In this document: positions 54,026-62,999 of the stretch, one piece after another | How the letters are laid out: each line of letters opens with the position of its first letter | Position numbering within the stretch: the stretch's first letter is position 1 | Source of the DNA: Paracoccus methylarcula | Lineage (GTDB): Bacteria; Pseudomonadota; Alphaproteobacteria; Rhodobacterales; Rhodobacteraceae | DNA length: 64,000 nt | Direction of reading: 5' to 3' | Assembly (NCBI RefSeq): GCF_003007735.2 | Contig: NZ_PXNQ02000001.1 | Span: 124,001 to 188,000, forward strand | Notes under the pieces: model-generated | What the model saw: only the letters and a program-made list of their open reading frames with translations | The model's database searches: none | Told to the model about the DNA's origin: nothing | Program-made: the position numbers and the translations under genes

Positions 54026-55429
54026 GTGAGTACAGCATCGGACTTGGAAACAGACAACCTGACGGATCCGTTGGTTCGGGAAGAGGAGACCGAACTGGCC
54101 GGAAAAGGCAAGGTCATAACGCTGGACGCGCCGGGAACAGGCGCAAGGGATACATGGAGGGCGATGGGGCCCGGTATCGCGGCGGCGATGACCGGTATCG
54201 GCGCAAGCCACATCATGCATGGGCCCACAGCGGGGGCGCAATACGAATATGCCCTGCTATGGATCATTCCATTCGCATATCTCATGAAATACTGCGCCTT
54301 CGAGTTCGCGCATCGTTACACATTGGTTCGTGGCGAAAGCATCATGGAGGCCTATGGCCGGGTCGGCAAATGGCCGTTCTGGTATTTGGGCTTCCAGTCT
54401 CTCGTGAACACCTTCGGAATCGCCGGCCGCGCCCTTGGATGCGCGGCGCTTCTTTGGGCGGCATTCCCGTTCCTGCCACTGGAAATCTGGGCGCTGGTCA
54501 TCCTTGTGGCCTGTGTCGGCATTCTCTGGGCAGGGAAATACGCGGCCCTGGAAGGAGCCGTGAAGATCGCGATCATCGTCTTTGCCGGTGCATCGCTGAT
54601 CGCATTCCTTCTGCAGATGCCGTCGCCTTCGGAATATATGGGGCGGTTGCTGCCGACGCTGCCGCCGATCGGCGCGGCGATACTGTTCGGTGCGATGTTC
54701 GGCTATTTCCCGACCACGGTCGAGGTGTCGCCGATGCAATCCAACTGGGCCGTCGACAAGAAGACGGGCATGGTGAAGGTGCGTGAACTGGAGCGCCAGG
54801 GCTACAAGGTGGATCTCGCGCCGAACTACATGCGCAACTACTTCACCCTGTTCAAGCGCGACATGAATATCAGCTATATCATCTCGATGCTGACCGGTAT
54901 CGCGTTCCTCATCGTCGGGGCCGTCGTGCTGTTCCCCAAGGGGATCGTTCCGGCGAAGGCCGAAATGGGAACGACCATCGCGTTCATGTACACGGAAACC
55001 TTCGGTGCATGGATCTTCCCGGTCATCATCGCCGGCGGCGTTTCGGCATTGTTCTCGACCGTGTTCACCTATTTCGACGGGCAGGCGCGGATTTTCGAGG
55101 AATGCTGTGTCCGCCTGAACAGTGTCTGGGACGAGCCCCGCATGCGAAAGCTGCTGTATCGTGGCTTCCAGGTTCTGTGGGTGATTGCCGGTGCGGCGAT
55201 CATCTACGGGCTGCCGCGCCCGATTTTCGTGGTGCAGATCGCTTCGGTTCTCGCCTTGCTGTTCTCGCCGGTGATCTACTGGCTGAATATCAGGGCCGTG
55301 AAGGAGAACTTCACCGAGCAGGATGCGGAGTTCCTGCCCTCCAAGCTCATGTTCACCTGGGCGTGGTGCGGAACGATCGGGCTGGGCATTATCAGCCTTT
55401 ACGTCCTCTACCTGCAATTTCTGAGCTGA
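54026..55429 (+). CDS. Nramp-related divalent-metal or solute transporter
   Basis: Integral membrane protein of 467 residues with the Nramp/LeuT-like helix pattern (about 11 helices) after a 45-residue cytoplasmic N-terminus. Helix 1 begins GPGIAAAMTGIGASH, alignable with the Nramp helix that carries the DPGN metal motif, but here that position reads GASH. The helix-6 MPH motif is also absent (GYFPTTVEV). Canonical Mn2+/Fe2+ binding is therefore unlikely; the substrate may be another ion or an organic solute. The start is the GTG at 54026 with GGGGGAGGG before it; the nearby ATG is followed by a stop. It is divergent from the PanE-like gene. Confidence 0.75.
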   Translation: MSTASDLETDNLTDPLVREEETELAGKGKVITLDAPGTGARDTWRAMGPGIAAAMTGIGASHIMHGPTAGAQYEYALLWIIPFAYLMKYCAFEFAHRYTLVRGESIMEAYGRVGKWPFWYLGFQSLVNTFGIAGRALGCAALLWAAFPFLPLEIWALVILVACVGILWAGKYAALEGAVKIAIIVFAGASLIAFLLQMPSPSEYMGRLLPTLPPIGAAILFGAMFGYFPTTVEVSPMQSNWAVDKKTGMVKVRELERQGYKVDLAPNYMRNYFTLFKRDMNISYIISMLTGIAFLIVGAVVLFPKGIVPAKAEMGTTIAFMYTETFGAWIFPVIIAGGVSALFSTVFTYFDGQARIFEECCVRLNSVWDEPRMRKLLYRGFQVLWVIAGAAIIYGLPRPIFVVQIASVLALLFSPVIYWLNIRAVKENFTEQDAEFLPSKLMFTWAWCGTIGLGIISLYVLYLQFLS

Positions 55430-55458
55430 CCGCCTCTGAACATATTGGTATCAAGATG

Positions 55459-55484
55459 AAAAGGGGCCGTAAGGCCCCTTTTTT
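55459..55484 (+). terminator. Rho-independent terminator after the Nramp-like gene
   Basis: AAAAGGGGCC (55459-55468) and GGCCCCTTTT (55473-55482) form a perfect stem with a GTAA loop, continuing into a run of six T bases. This is the clearest intrinsic terminator in the window. Confidence 0.9.
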
Positions 55485-55586
55485 CAATGATCGCCCGGGA
55501 CGCGGGCACGAATCGCGAAGATGGCTTCGACGAAAGGCGGGCATCCCGCCTTGCCGGATGTGCGGGGTGGGCCTATGTGAGACGGC

Positions 55587-56396
55587 ATGCATATTCCATT
55601 TCTCAACAGAATCCTGAACCGTGGGCCGCTCGTATCCGTGCTTCGCATGCAGGGCGCCATCGGCATGGCGGGGCGTGGTGGTGGGCTGAACGATGCGGCG
55701 CTTGCTCCGCTGGTCGAGCGGGCCTTCCGCCGGGGCAAACCCGTTGCAGTGGCCCTGGCGATCAACTCTCCCGGGGGCTCGCCGGTGCAGTCCTCGCTCA
55801 TCGCGGCGCGAATCCGGCGGCTGGCGGATGAGACCGGGATTCCCGTCCACGCCTTCGTCGAGGATGTTGCGGCCTCGGGCGGCTATTGGCTGGCCTGCGC
55901 GGCCGATGACATCTGGGCGGATGACAGTTCCGTCCTGGGCTCGATCGGGGTGATCTCGGCGGGGTTCGGTTTTCACGAGTTGATCGGGCGTTGGGGCGTG
56001 GAGCGGCGGGTGCATACCGCCGGGCACTCGAAATCGACGCTGGATCCGTTCCGCCCCGAGAACCCCGAGGATGTAGAGCGCCTGCGCAATGTGCTGGAGC
56101 CGATCCATGCCGCCTTCAAGGCGCATGTCACCTCCCGCCGAGGCGACCGCCTGCCCGAGGGGCGGGACCTGTTCACCGGCGAGTTCTGGGCGGGGCGTGA
56201 GGCCGTCGAACTGGGGCTCGCGGACGGGATCGGCCACCTGGTGCCGAGGATGAAGGCGCTGTATGGCGAAAAGGTCCGGTTCTCGGTTCACAGCCCGCGC
56301 CGGCCACTGTTCCGCCGTCTTGGATTATCTGCCGACGCGGTGCTGGATGCGGCCGAGGAACGGGCGGCCTTCGCCAGTTTCGGTGCAAGGGGATGA
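55587..56396 (+). CDS. S49 family serine peptidase (SppA/SohB-like)
   Basis: Membrane-associated or cytosolic signal-peptide-peptidase-like serine protease of 269 residues. Single-domain S49 layout: substrate-binding INSPGGSPVQS (residues 60-70), catalytic Ser97 in DVAASGGYWLA, and catalytic Lys149 in AGHSKSTLDPF. There is no obvious signal peptide or long membrane anchor. Its stop overlaps the start of a 39-residue membrane peptide gene, and an exchanger gene follows, so the three form a compact operon. Confidence 0.9.
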   Translation: MHIPFLNRILNRGPLVSVLRMQGAIGMAGRGGGLNDAALAPLVERAFRRGKPVAVALAINSPGGSPVQSSLIAARIRRLADETGIPVHAFVEDVAASGGYWLACAADDIWADDSSVLGSIGVISAGFGFHELIGRWGVERRVHTAGHSKSTLDPFRPENPEDVERLRNVLEPIHAAFKAHVTSRRGDRLPEGRDLFTGEFWAGREAVELGLADGIGHLVPRMKALYGEKVRFSVHSPRRPLFRRLGLSADAVLDAAEERAAFASFGARG

Positions 56397-56512
56397 GTGT
56401 CCGTTTCGTTATCGTATTCCTGCTGATCATGGTGATCCTGGCATTGGTCAGTGGCCCGGGTTTCCGCAAATTCCTGTTGAAATTGTTGGGGATAAATCGA
56501 CGTGGTCGTTGA
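56393..56512 (+). CDS. Small membrane peptide, 39 residues
   Basis: A short gene in an ATGA overlap with the S49 peptidase stop, ending inside the start of the Na+/Ca2+ exchanger gene (11-base overlap). The product has one hydrophobic helix (VRFVIVFLLIMVILALVSG) followed by a basic tail (RKFLLKLLGINRRGR), as in a single-pass inner-membrane peptide with the tail in the cytoplasm. Both overlaps suggest translational coupling. I do not recognise a named family. Confidence 0.55.
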   Translation: MSVRFVIVFLLIMVILALVSGPGFRKFLLKLLGINRRGR

Positions 56513-57428
56513 TCTGTTGCTGGTGCTTGCCGGGTTGCTGCTGTTGGTTCTGGGTGGTGATCTGTTGGTCAAGGGAGCGGTGAACCTGTCGCTGAGATTG
56601 GGTGTGGCGCCGATCGTTGTCGGGTTGACGGTCGTGGCTTTCGGCACCTCTGCGCCCGAATTGCTGGTCTCGCTCTCGGCGGCACTGAGGGGATCGACAG
56701 ATATCGCGCTTGGTAATGTCGTTGGTTCGAATATCGCGAATGTGCTGATCATCCTGGGTGCCTCCGCCGTCGTTTCGGGGATCGTCACGAAGGGGCATGA
56801 CCTGCGCGAAAGCTGGGTCATGATGATTGCGGCCTCTGCGCTGGTGATCGCGCTGGCTTTCACCGGCGAGATCGGGCGGATCGAGGGCTTCGTGCTGCTG
56901 GCGGCGCTGGTCCTGGTGCTGTGGCGGCAGATATCGGGAGCCAGGGCCAAAAGGCCGGAGCAGATCGAGGGCGCCGAGCCGGGCGCGACGGGGCGGCAGA
57001 TCGGCTTCTGGCTGATCGGCGGGCTGGTCGCCCTTCCTGCGGGAGCGCATCTGCTGGTTACCGGGGCAAGCGATATCGCCCGGCTGATGGGGATAAGCGA
57101 GGCGGTGATCGGGCTGACTCTGGTTGCCATCGGCACCTCGCTGCCCGAGATGGCGGCCTCGGTCGCTTCGGCGGTGCGCGGGCGGGCGGATCTGGCGCTT
57201 GGCAATGTGGTCGGGTCGAATATCTTCAATATCCTGGCCATTCTTGGTATCACATCCGTGGTCGCGCCATTGCCGGTTCCGTCGCAGATGCTGCATTTCG
57301 ACCTGTGGGTGATGCTGGGCAGCTCCTTGCTGCTTGCGCCGTTCCTGTTTCGCGGCATCCCGATGACACGACAGGTGGGAGCGGCGTTTCTGGCCGCTTA
57401 TGCGGCTTATGTCTGGGTGCTGCTATGA
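56502..57428 (+). CDS. Calcium/sodium antiporter (YrbG-type CaCA family)
   Basis: Inner-membrane cation exchanger of 308 residues with the inverted repeat of the CaCA superfamily. Repeat 1 has VAFGTSAPELLVS and GNVVGSNIANVL; repeat 2 has VAIGTSLPEMAAS and GNVVGSNIFNIL, with the ion-binding Glu in each. About ten helices are visible, with a hydrophilic loop in the middle (about residues 147-165). The start is the GTG at 56502, inside the preceding small gene. It is translationally coupled to the next gene (ATGA). Confidence 0.92.
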   Translation: MVVDLLLVLAGLLLLVLGGDLLVKGAVNLSLRLGVAPIVVGLTVVAFGTSAPELLVSLSAALRGSTDIALGNVVGSNIANVLIILGASAVVSGIVTKGHDLRESWVMMIAASALVIALAFTGEIGRIEGFVLLAALVLVLWRQISGARAKRPEQIEGAEPGATGRQIGFWLIGGLVALPAGAHLLVTGASDIARLMGISEAVIGLTLVAIGTSLPEMAASVASAVRGRADLALGNVVGSNIFNILAILGITSVVAPLPVPSQMLHFDLWVMLGSSLLLAPFLFRGIPMTRQVGAAFLAAYAAYVWVLL

Positions 57429-58201
57429 GCGTCGCATTGGTGACCGGAGGAGCAAGGCGGTTGGGGCGCGCGATGGTGTTATGCCTCGCCGGGCGTGGTC
57501 ATGACGTGGCAATCCATTACGATCGCTCTGCCGACGCGGCCGAAGCCACCGCGGCCGAAGCGCGTGCCATGGGGGTATCGGCGGAGGCATTCCGGGTCGA
57601 TCTGCTGGACGAGGCGGCAACGGCGGCCCTGATCCCGCAAGTGGCCGAGCGGATGGGCCGTCTGGAGGTGCTGGTGAACAATGCCTCGATCTTCGACTAC
57701 GACAATATCCACAATGCCACGATGGCGGGTTGGGATCGTCATATCGGATCGAATCTGCGGGCGCCGTTCCAGTTGATACAGGCGTTTGCCGCGCAGGCAG
57801 CCCCTGCCGGGACCGATGAAGGGGGCGAGCCTGTCGCGACCGGCCTGGTGGTCAACATGGTCGATCAGCGGGTGCTCAAGCCGACGCCGGAATTCATGAC
57901 CTATTCGCTGGCCAAGGCGGGGCTGTGGGCGCTGACCCGCACCGCTGCGCAGGCGCTGGCGCCGGGGATCAGGGTGAATGCGATCGGGCCGGGGCCGACC
58001 ATGATCGGCGCCCGGCAGAGCCAGGAGCATTTCGCCGCGCAGCGTGCCGCGACGATTTTGCAGCGCGGTGCGAACCCGGGTGATGTGACTGATGCGCTGG
58101 CATATTTCCTGGATGCGAAGGCGGTGACCGGGCAGTTGATCTGCGTCGATGGGGGGCAGCATCTGGGCTGGCGGACGCCGGATATCAGGGGGCTGGAATA
58201 A
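57425..58201 (+). CDS. SDR-family oxidoreductase, pteridine-reductase (FolM/PTR1)-like
   Basis: Short-chain dehydrogenase of 258 residues. The cofactor loop is TGGARRLGRAM, with arginine where most SDRs have glycine, and the catalytic region reads NMVDQRVLKPTPEFMTYSLAK, with Asp in place of the usual Ser before Tyr-x3-Lys. Both are marks of PTR1/FolM dihydropteridine or dihydromonapterin reductases. NASIFDYDNI after the fourth strand also fits. It probably reduces a pterin with NADPH. The ATG overlaps the exchanger stop. Confidence 0.8.
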   Translation: MSVALVTGGARRLGRAMVLCLAGRGHDVAIHYDRSADAAEATAAEARAMGVSAEAFRVDLLDEAATAALIPQVAERMGRLEVLVNNASIFDYDNIHNATMAGWDRHIGSNLRAPFQLIQAFAAQAAPAGTDEGGEPVATGLVVNMVDQRVLKPTPEFMTYSLAKAGLWALTRTAAQALAPGIRVNAIGPGPTMIGARQSQEHFAAQRAATILQRGANPGDVTDALAYFLDAKAVTGQLICVDGGQHLGWRTPDIRGLE

Positions 58202-58502
58202 CCGCGAGGGAGCGCTTGACGCCGCGTCTTGTCCACCGAGAACATTTTTGTTCACGCCGGTTGCGGATTCTTGCCGTTTTTTCAGCCTATTGGCGAGCTA
58301 AGGTAAAAAACTATTTGTTTTCAGTCGCCTCAATATTTGCTTAACTTTTAGGCATGGTAACAAAACCGTAACAATTGCAGGACAAAGCCTTGCTCCCCAA
58401 CAGCCCCTCCACAGAGTTATCCACAGATTCCGTGGAAAGGTTAAAGCTTGCATTTGGCTGCGGGAACTTGCAGCCCGGGGCGGGAATCACCAATCTGATG
58501 CC
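58202..58502. other. AT-rich intergenic region with a DnaA box upstream of uvrC
   Basis: No gene is seen in these 301 bases. The middle (about 58250-58380) is clearly more AT-rich than its surroundings. A perfect DnaA box, TTATCCACA, lies at 58417-58425. CCCTCCACA precedes it at 58405-58413 and a weaker inverted TTTCCACGG follows. Two loose matches (TTGTCCACC, TTGTTCACG) lie near 58228-58256. Confidence 0.5.
58417..58425 (+). promoter_or_regulatory. DnaA box
   Basis: TTATCCACA matches the DnaA consensus exactly. It is next to an AT-rich stretch, so it may mark DnaA-dependent control of uvrC or part of a replication origin; one strong box alone does not prove an origin. Confidence 0.5.
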
Positions 58503-60353
58503 ATGACCCAAAAGACCGGCCACGCGCTGATCCAGGATTATCTTCGCACGCTCGAGCGCAGCCCCGGGGTTTACCGGATGCTGGATGCGCAGGGGGCGGT
58601 GCTTTACGTCGGCAAGGCGCGCGACCTGCGGGCGCGGGTGTCGAATTATGCACGTCCTTCGGGGCATTCGGCGCGGATTGCGCGGATGATCCGCGAAACC
58701 TGCTCGATGATGTTCCTGACCACGCGGACCGAGACCGAGGCGCTGCTGCTGGAGCAGAACCTGATCAAGCAGCTCAAGCCGCGCTACAACGTGCTGCTGC
58801 GCGACGACAAGTCCTTTCCCAACATCCTGGTCGCCAAGTCGCATGCCTTCCCGCAGATCAAGAAACATCGCGGCGCCAAGTCCGAGAAGGGCGACTATTA
58901 CGGGCCTTTCGCCAGCGCGGGGGCCGTGAACCGGACGCTGAACCAGTTACAGCGGGTGTTCCTGCTGCGCAATTGCACGGACTCGGTATTCGAGTCCCGC
59001 ACCCGCCCGTGCCTGCTTTTTCAGATCAAGCGTTGCAGTGCGCCCTGCGTGGGCCGGATCTCGGAAGAGGATTATGCCGGGCTGGTCTCGGATGCCGAAC
59101 GGTTCCTGCAGGGCAAATCCACCGATATCCAGGCGACGCTGGCCCGCGAGATGACCGAGGCCGCCGAGGCGATGGAATATGAGCGTGCCGCCGCCCTGCG
59201 TGACCGGATCAAGGCGCTGACCGCCGTGCAATCTGTACAGGCCATCAACCCGCGCGGCGTGCCCGAGGCCGATATCGTCGCGCTGCATATGGAAAGCGGG
59301 CAGGCCTGCGTGCAGGTGTTCTTCATCCGCGGCAATCAAAGCTGGGGGAACCGCGATTTCTACCCGCGTCTTGGCGGTGCGGAAGCGCCGGACGAGGTGA
59401 TGCAGGCTTTCCTGATGCAGTTCTATGACGACAAGCCGCCTCCCCGGATGATCCTGCTGTCGCATCCGCCCGAGGATCCGGAGCTGACCGCCGAGGTGCT
59501 GGGCCAGCGGGCGGGGCGCCGGGTCGAGGTTCTAGCACCGCAGCGGGGCGAGAAATTCGAACTGGTAACCAATGCCCTGCGCAATGCCCGCGAAAGCCTT
59601 GCCCGCCGCATGTCGGAAAGCGCGGCACAGCAAAAATTGCTGACCGGGATCGCCGAGGCCTTCGACCTGCCAGCCGCGCCGCGCCGGATCGAGGTCTATG
59701 ACAACAGCCATATCCAGGGCAGCAATGCCGTGGGCGGCATGGTCGTCGCCGGACCGGAGGGCTATGTCAAAAGCCAGTATCGCAAGTTCAATATCAAGGG
59801 CACCGAGATCACGCCGGGCGACGATTTCGGGATGATGAAAGAGGTTCTCACCCGCCGGTTCCAGCGCTTGCTGAAAGAGGATCCCGACCGGCAGACCGAG
59901 GCATGGCCAGATCTGCTGCTGATCGATGGTGGGGCGGGGCAGGTCTCGGCGGTCGAAAGCATCCTGACCGAACTGGGCGTCAACGACGTTCCCATCATCG
60001 GCGTCGCCAAGGGGGTGGATCGGGATCACGGCAAGGAAGAATTCCACCGCCCCGGCAGACGGCCCTTCGCATTGCGGATGAACGATCCGGTTCTGTATTT
60101 CGTCCAGCGGCTGCGCGATGAGGCGCATCGATGGGCGATCGGCACGCATCGGGCACGGCGGGCCAAATCGGTGATGGCCAATCCGCTGGACGAGATCGCC
60201 GGGGTGGGCGCGGCCCGCAAACGCGCGCTCCTGGCGCATTTCGGCAGCGCCAAGGCGGTCAGCCGGGCGGGATTGCCGGATCTGCAGGCGGTCGAGGGGA
60301 TCTCGGCGGCGCTGGCGCAGAAGGTCTATGACCATTTCCACGCCAAGGGTTGA
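58503..60353 (+). CDS. uvrC: Excinuclease ABC subunit C
   Basis: Nucleotide-excision-repair endonuclease that makes both incisions with UvrAB. The 616 residues hold an N-terminal GIY-YIG nuclease ([20 protein letters not shown]), a cysteine-bearing central region ([18 protein letters not shown]), the UVR motif (about residues 205-235), the RNase-H-like endonuclease ([18 protein letters not shown]) and a C-terminal helix-hairpin-helix pair ([20 protein letters not shown]). The length is normal. Related genomes show the same order uvrC-(small gene)-pgsA-moaD-moaE. Confidence 0.96.
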   Translation: MTQKTGHALIQDYLRTLERSPGVYRMLDAQGAVLYVGKARDLRARVSNYARPSGHSARIARMIRETCSMMFLTTRTETEALLLEQNLIKQLKPRYNVLLRDDKSFPNILVAKSHAFPQIKKHRGAKSEKGDYYGPFASAGAVNRTLNQLQRVFLLRNCTDSVFESRTRPCLLFQIKRCSAPCVGRISEEDYAGLVSDAERFLQGKSTDIQATLAREMTEAAEAMEYERAAALRDRIKALTAVQSVQAINPRGVPEADIVALHMESGQACVQVFFIRGNQSWGNRDFYPRLGGAEAPDEVMQAFLMQFYDDKPPPRMILLSHPPEDPELTAEVLGQRAGRRVEVLAPQRGEKFELVTNALRNARESLARRMSESAAQQKLLTGIAEAFDLPAAPRRIEVYDNSHIQGSNAVGGMVVAGPEGYVKSQYRKFNIKGTEITPGDDFGMMKEVLTRRFQRLLKEDPDRQTEAWPDLLLIDGGAGQVSAVESILTELGVNDVPIIGVAKGVDRDHGKEEFHRPGRRPFALRMNDPVLYFVQRLRDEAHRWAIGTHRARRAKSVMANPLDEIAGVGAARKRALLAHFGSAKAVSRAGLPDLQAVEGISAALAQKVYDHFHAKG

Positions 60354-60537
60354 AGGATAGGCGGCTTCTTGCCGATCTCCTTGGTGGCCTGCTTTCGTTC
60401 AACTTTCCGGCATTCCTTCAACTAAAGCCTTGCAATGTCCGGGGCAGCAGCGGGGTGGGTGCTATGCTACCGCTCGAATATGCCAGAATCAGGCTAAGGT
60501 TTCCCCCTGCTCACCCATATCGCAGAAGGAGGCTGCC

Positions 60538-60924
60538 ATGCCCCGATTTCCATGCCTTGGCATCAGTGCCACCCCCACGCGCCTGTTCGCGCCCGACGAT
60601 GCGCTGTCGCATGACCGCTGGTCGGATTTCGAGGATGACCTGACCCGGCTGGATGCCACGATCACCGATATCAATATCTCGGGCAGCGACCCGACGCTGC
60701 AGGTTCGCGCCAGCGATGGCGTCAACTGGACCATTGAACTGGGCGGTCACGGCCGCAACCGCGAGGCGGGACTGGAGGATGCGCCCGCAATACCGGGCGA
60801 TCCGGTCCTGGTCGTCGGCCGCCGCACGCATCACTTTGGCGAGAACCGTATCAAGGCGGTCAAACTGACCATCGGTGATCGCGATTACCAGCTTTATCCC
60901 GAAGAACCGAACGGCGCCTCCTGA
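60538..60924 (+). CDS. Conserved hypothetical protein, possibly beta-rich
   Basis: A 128-residue acidic cytosolic protein without signal or membrane segments. The predicted strand-rich run (TLQVRASDGVNWTIELGG, then DPVLVVGRRTHHFGENRIKAVKLTIGDRDYQLYP) would suit an OB-like or other small beta domain, but I do not recognise a family. The ATG at 60538 is preceded by AGAAGGA, better than the longer frame from 60430. It lies between uvrC and pgsA. Nothing notable was seen in 60354-60537. Confidence 0.65.
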   Translation: MPRFPCLGISATPTRLFAPDDALSHDRWSDFEDDLTRLDATITDINISGSDPTLQVRASDGVNWTIELGGHGRNREAGLEDAPAIPGDPVLVVGRRTHHFGENRIKAVKLTIGDRDYQLYPEEPNGAS

Positions 60925-61049
60925 CCGGGGGGCTCCGTGCCCGGCCCTGCGCCGGCCGCGATCCCCGTGGCGCGTTCCGTTGTCATTTTGCTGTCATCGC
61001 GGCGAAGCTGCCCCTTTCCAAGCGCGCCGGCAAAGACTAGCTTGCCGGC

Positions 61050-61681
61050 ATGCATTGGACCGTCCCGAATATCCTGACCCTGCTGAGGCTGATCGCGGCG
61101 CCTGCCGTGCCGCTGATGTTCCTGTATTTCCATCGGCCATGGGCGGATTGGGCGGCGCTGGCGCTGTTCCTGCTGGCGGCCGTTACGGACTGGTTCGATG
61201 GCTATCTGGCCCGCGCCTGGCAGCAGGAAAGCCGGTTCGGTGCGGCGATGGACCCGATCGCAGACAAGGCCATGGTGGTGATCGCCCTCGTGGTCATCAC
61301 CGGCTATTCGGGGATGAATCCCTGGCTGATCCTGCCCGCGGCGGTGATCCTGTTCCGCGAGGTCTTCGTGTCGGGCCTGCGCGAATTCCTGGGCGCGAAT
61401 GCCAGGCTGCTGAAAGTCACCCGGCTGGCGAAATGGAAAACCACCTTCCAGATGGTCGCCATCGCCGTTCTGTTCCTGGGCACCGGCCTCGCCTATGTCG
61501 AGCACGGCCGCCCGCCGCTGGTCGGCGAGGGGGAATTGCCATGGTCCGACAGCTGGTCCGATCTTGCCACCCAGCTTGGCCTGCTGCTGATCTGGATGGC
61601 GGCGGCGCTGACCGGCTGGACCGGATGGGAATATTTCACCAAGCGCTGCCCTACCTGCGGGAGCCGAGAGATGACGCTTGA
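61050..61681 (+). CDS. pgsA: CDP-diacylglycerol--glycerol-3-phosphate 3-phosphatidyltransferase, frameshifted at the 3' end
   Basis: Inner-membrane enzyme that makes phosphatidylglycerol phosphate from CDP-diacylglycerol and glycerol-3-phosphate. The CDP-alcohol transferase signature is intact (TDWFDGYLAR followed by GAAMDPIADK), with about five helices. As sequenced, the frame does not stop but runs into moaD. The family C-terminus (KALPYLREPRDDA) lies one frame over and ends at 61681; adding one G at 61643 (aag [g]cg ctg) restores a 210-residue enzyme that overlaps the moaD start, the normal arrangement. The apparent PgsA-MoaD fusion is therefore best read as a one-base deletion or sequencing error. 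Confidence 0.88.
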
Positions 61682-61922
61682 TATCCTCTATTTCGCCTGG
61701 TTGCGCGAACGCATCGGCCAGCCCCGCGAACGCGTCGAGACCGGGGCCACCACGATCCGCGACCTGGTGGCGGAACTGGCCGCCCGCGATGAATGGCATG
61801 CCGCCGCCTTTGCCGACATGTCGGCGGTGCGCTGCGCCGTCGATCAGCAACTGGCCGATCTGGACACGCCGCTGGCGGGAAGCCGTGAGGTGGCCTTCTT
61901 CCCGCCCATGACGGGAGGCTGA
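61671..61922 (+). CDS. moaD: Molybdopterin synthase sulfur-carrier subunit MoaD
   Basis: Ubiquitin-like sulfur carrier of 83 residues that delivers thiocarboxylate sulfur for molybdopterin synthesis. It starts MTLDILYFAWLRERIG, has the typical VAFFPPMTGG ending, and the C-terminal Gly-Gly needed for activation by MoeB is present. The ATG at 61671 overlaps the restored pgsA end by 11 bases. moaE starts three bases after its stop. Confidence 0.93.
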   Translation: MTLDILYFAWLRERIGQPRERVETGATTIRDLVAELAARDEWHAAAFADMSAVRCAVDQQLADLDTPLAGSREVAFFPPMTGG

Positions 61923-61925
61923 GCC

Positions 61926-62360
61926 ATGAGCGCCCGCGTCCAGACCGCTCCGTTCGATCTGGCCGCCGAGCTGCGCGGCTTTGGCGAGGGTGCGGGTGCC
62001 GTCGTCACCTTCTCCGGCATCGTGCGCGACGATAACGGCCGGATGACCGCGCTGGAGATCGAGCATTATCCCGGCATGACCGAACGGGCCCTGAACGATT
62101 ACGGGCAGGAAGCCGCACGGCGCTTCGATCTCGCCGATTGGCGGATTATCCATCGCCACGGGCGTCTCGCCGTGGGCGAGCAGATCATGATGGTCGCCAC
62201 CGCCGCCCGCCACCGCCGCGCGGCATTCGACGCCGCCGATTACCTGATGGACTGGCTGAAATCCCGCGCCCCCTTCTGGAAGCGCGAGATCGCCCGCGAC
62301 GGCAGCGGGAAATGGGTCGAAGCCAGGACCAGCGATGAAGAGGCCCTGACCAGGTGGTGA
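61926..62360 (+). CDS. moaE: Molybdopterin synthase catalytic subunit MoaE
   Basis: Catalytic partner of MoaD (144 residues) that converts precursor Z (cyclic pyranopterin monophosphate) to molybdopterin. Conserved segments: VTFSGIVRDDN, LEIEHYPGMTE, IIHRHGRLAVGE and the active-site lysines in WLKSRAPFWKRE. It follows moaD directly, so both subunits are made from one message. Confidence 0.95.
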   Translation: MSARVQTAPFDLAAELRGFGEGAGAVVTFSGIVRDDNGRMTALEIEHYPGMTERALNDYGQEAARRFDLADWRIIHRHGRLAVGEQIMMVATAARHRRAAFDAADYLMDWLKSRAPFWKREIARDGSGKWVEARTSDEEALTRW

Positions 62361-62492
62361 GCTTCTTCTTTGTCCAAATACCTGCCCATGGCCGCCAGCC
62401 CGCCCATATGCCCGCGCCTATGCCGCCTTGGGTTTCCAGCCGGCAGGCCGGATGAGGCTCATCATCCATGAAAACCCGGTCGAGATCCGGTC

Positions 62493-62999
62493 ATGATACG
62501 TCCTGAACTGCGCATATGGTTGTCCCGCTGGTCCGAAGCATTGGTCGCCGCCGCCGTGACGCTGGCCGGTCTCTGGCTGATCCTGCGGGGTGGCTGGTTC
62601 TTCGCATTGGTCGGGGCGCTGGTCGTTCTGGTTGGGGCTGCGCTGCTGATTGGCGCATGGCGGCGTCTGCCCTTTCGCCGACAGGTCCGGGCGCAAGGTG
62701 TGGTCGAGATCGATGAAGGCGCGATCCGCTATTACGGTGCAACCGTTCTGGGGGGTGAGGTCGCCCTGCGTGACCTGACCGAGATCCGGTTGCTGCGCCT
62801 GAAGGGGCGCGGTTACTGGTGGCTGCGCTCAAGCAGTCAGGAGGCTTTGCTGGTGCCGGTTGATGCGGCCGGGGCCGATGGGCTGGCACATGCCTTCACC
62901 GCTCTGCCGGGGCTGGATATGGGGGCGCTTTCAGCGGCACTGGAGCATGTCGCGGAACAGAGCGATGCGGTCCGCACGGTCTGGCGAAGACCGGATTGA
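62493..62999 (+). CDS. Predicted membrane protein of unknown function
   Basis: A 168-residue protein with two adjacent hydrophobic helices (about residues 17-34 and 36-55: VAAAVTLAGLWLILRGGWF and ALVGALVVLVGAALLIGAW), a basic turn (RRLPFRRQVR), then a soluble domain of about 110 residues that looks beta-rich like a PH-type domain (GVVEIDEGAIRYYG, LRDLTEIRLLRL). I recognise no named family. It lies alone between moaE and gshA on the same strand. Confidence 0.65.
   Translation: MIRPELRIWLSRWSEALVAAAVTLAGLWLILRGGWFFALVGALVVLVGAALLIGAWRRLPFRRQVRAQGVVEIDEGAIRYYGATVLGGEVALRDLTEIRLLRLKGRGYWWLRSSSQEALLVPVDAAGADGLAHAFTALPGLDMGALSAALEHVAEQSDAVRTVWRRPD

Noticed and set aside
60475..60495. Further copy of the GntR-associated motif near the gene at 60538
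   Set aside because: Only the eight-base core ATGCCAGA matches; an eight-base match is expected by chance in a window of this size.
61050..61922. A genuine PgsA-MoaD fusion protein
   Set aside because: The normal PgsA ending and stop lie in the adjacent frame and the moaD start and ribosome context are intact; one missing base explains the joined frame.
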